Shown here in pieces: positions 63,009-64,000 of a stretch of 64,000 bases of DNA. The notes beneath the pieces are model-generated. The model was given only the letters and a program-made list of their open reading frames with translations, was not told where the DNA came from and did not search any database. The translations under genes were made by a program, and so were the position numbers. Every line of letters starts with the position of its first letter. Within the stretch, counting starts at the first letter, position 1. This DNA is from Massilia sp. YIM B02769. GTDB lineage: Bacteria > Pseudomonadota > Gammaproteobacteria > Burkholderiales > Burkholderiaceae_D. The DNA is taken from the NCBI RefSeq assembly GCF_030411995.1, contig NZ_JASNRC010000005.1:307430-371429 (forward strand). The letters are read 5' to 3'.

Positions 63009-63191
63009 CGCCGTCTCCTTGTTCAGCTCGTGGTTATGCGCATCGGATGATGCTGACCACGGCACTGGCAAGTTGCGTGCCCGGCAGTGCACGGGGCGAA
63101 GTGAGCAGCATTCTCCTGCTGAGCCACGTCGAAACGGATCAGCTGTGCTTGAGCTTGCTGCGCAGATTACGAACGGAAGAGTTGGCGTATC
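63009..63191. other. Upstream region of the porin-like gene
   Basis: Between the porin-like start and the palindrome array I find no gene. It presumably carries the porin promoter. The short inverted match CAGCAT...ATGCTG (63048-63053 / 63108-63113) is not convincing as a site. Confidence 0.35.
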
Positions 63192-63728
63192 GTGGGCTTT
63201 CGAACCCACCGGCGTTGTTGTGTTGCGTGTTGACGGCGTTGCGGTGGGGACAAGTCCCCACCCTACGATGGCGTACGTCCCCGATCACGTACGGTGGGTT
63301 CTCGAACCCACCTGCTTTGTCGTGTTGCTGGCGTGCCGGTGGGGACGAGTCCCCTCCCTACGATGGCGTACGTCCCCGATCACGTCCGGTGGCTTCACGC
63401 ACCCACCTGCTTTGTCGTGTTGACGGCGTGACTGTGGGGACGTGTCCCCACCCTACGATGGCGTACGTCCGATCGCGTAGGGTGGGTTCTCGAACCCCCC
63501 GGTTGTTCGTGTTGATTGGGTTCGGTGGGGACGAGTCCCCACCCTACGATGGCGTACGTCCCCGATCACGTACGGTGGGTTCTCGAACCCACCTGCTTTG
63601 TCGTGTTGATGGCGTGACGGTGGGTTCGAGTCCCCACCCTACGATGGCGTACGTCCGATCGCGTAGGGTGGGTTCTCGAACCCACCGGTTGTTCGTGTTG
63701 ATTGGGTTCGGTGGGGACGAGTCCCCAC
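63192..63728. repeat. Tandem array of alternating palindromes, six composite units
   Basis: Two palindrome types alternate. Type A, GTGGGTTCTCGAACCCAC or variants, starts at 63192, 63294, 63389, 63482, 63575 and 63668. Type B, GTGGGGACGAGTCCCCAC or variants, starts at 63244, 63339, 63434, 63525, 63620 and 63711. The composite period is about 93-102 bp. Linkers fall into a few classes (GATGGCGTACGTCC between B and A; TTGTCGTGTTGA or TTGTTCGTGTTGATTGGG between A and B), and the A4-B4 and A6-B6 pairs share linkers at a distance of 186 bp, suggesting nested duplication. The third A copy is degenerate. No gene is encoded. Confidence 0.9.
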
Positions 63729-63769
63729 CCTACTATGCACAGCCGTACGTGCAAACGGACGCACCAAAG

Positions 63770-63800
63770 CAAAAAGCCCACCAAGTTCACTTGGTGGGCT
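63770..63800 (-). terminator. Terminator of the rRNA operon
   Basis: On the minus strand AGCCCACCAAG and its complement CTTGGTGGGCT form an 11-12 bp perfect stem, followed by TTTTT. It lies 15 bases beyond the 5S rRNA end. Confidence 0.92.
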
Positions 63801-63814
63801 TCGCTTTATAACTA

Positions 63815-63928
63815 GCCTGACGATAACCTACTTTCACACTGGTTGCAGCACTATCATCGGCGCAAAGTCGTTTCACGGTCCTGTTCGGGATGGGAAGGGG
63901 TGGGACCGACTTGCTATGGTCATCAGGC
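63815..63928 (-). rRNA. rrf: 5S ribosomal RNA
   Basis: Read on the minus strand the sequence begins GCCTGATGACCATAGCAAG, contains the 5S hallmark CCCATCCCGAACAGGACCG and ends in a complementary GTTATCGTCAGGC, closing the terminal stem; the length, ~114 bases, is right. The 16S and 23S genes of the operon lie beyond the right edge. The 72 bases to the edge (63929-64000) are the 23S-5S spacer and show nothing else. Confidence 0.97.
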
Positions 63929-64000
63929 ATGACTTGTACGAGCTGCGTGGCCTGTGGTCACGCGCTCTGAATCTGGAGGAAGTAAAGTTGGGTAGTAACT

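Noticed and set aside
63192..63728. Possible CRISPR array
   Set aside because: The repeats are themselves palindromes of two alternating types, the spacers are repeated instead of unique, and there are no cas genes nearby.
63192..63728. tRNA genes suggested by GGTTCGA T-arm-like sequence
   Set aside because: The motif is part of an 18-bp palindrome; there is no acceptor stem, D-arm or anticodon arm around it.

Overview
The window is very G+C-rich, Gram-negative chromosomal DNA. It carries outer-membrane proteins, a two-partner secretion pair, LysR regulators, a Liv-type ABC operon with a LivM-LivG fusion, and a beta-proteobacterial-looking 5S rRNA at the right end. Together these suggest a member of the Burkholderiales, most likely an Oxalobacteraceae of the Massilia/Telluria type. 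That placement is inferred from gene content and general familiarity, not from a database search.

Layout. 1-11.8 kb: a two-partner secretion locus, with the end of a TpsB transporter followed by a 3586-residue TpsA exoprotein. 11.9-13.05 kb: a SapC-family protein and a small conserved protein. 13.05-14.69 kb: an AT-rich island with one DUF3800 gene. 14.7-18.2 kb: an MscS-type channel, a TonB-domain protein and a TPR protein. 18.3-21.7 kb: an aldehyde reductase (yahK) plus MFS efflux pump, divergent from a LysR regulator. 21.5-25 kb: the NAD-salvage pair pnuC-nadR and, divergently, zwf. 25-31.6 kb: a secreted cupin, an unknown protein, an MBL-fold hydrolase, a histidine-kinase remnant, a frameshifted TMEM175 gene, an exported amidohydrolase, OsmC and DoxX. 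31.9-34.7 kb: a porin, LysR and an NAD(P)-binding protein. 34.7-45.8 kb: a hydrolase and signalling island with three response regulators, one sensor-less histidine kinase, two alpha/beta hydrolases, a second amidohydrolase, a YcaC-like hydrolase, XapX and DUF1275 membrane proteins, catalase and DoxX. 45.9-50.8 kb: an rtcB - MoxR ATPase - zinc-peptidase/VWA operon behind a structured leader. 50.8-53.8 kb: DUF3144, a JmjC-like protein, NUDIX and an unknown membrane protein. 54-60 kb: a branched-chain amino-acid-type ABC transporter with an attached 3-hydroxyacyl dehydrogenase. 60-63 kb: a coiled-coil membrane protein and a porin-like protein. 63.2-63.73 kb: a tandem array of palindromic repeats. 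63.77-64 kb: the terminator and 5S rRNA of an rRNA operon running leftward out of the right edge.

The points most worth a second look are the structured, terminator-capped leader in front of the rtcB/MoxR/VWA operon, the six-unit alternating palindrome array beside the rRNA operon (with the same palindrome at 42.7 kb), the histidine kinase reduced to its two ends by an out-of-frame internal deletion, a cytosolic histidine kinase whose only sensor-like feature is a four-cysteine cluster, and the repeated pairing of exported and cytosolic copies of the same hydrolases.
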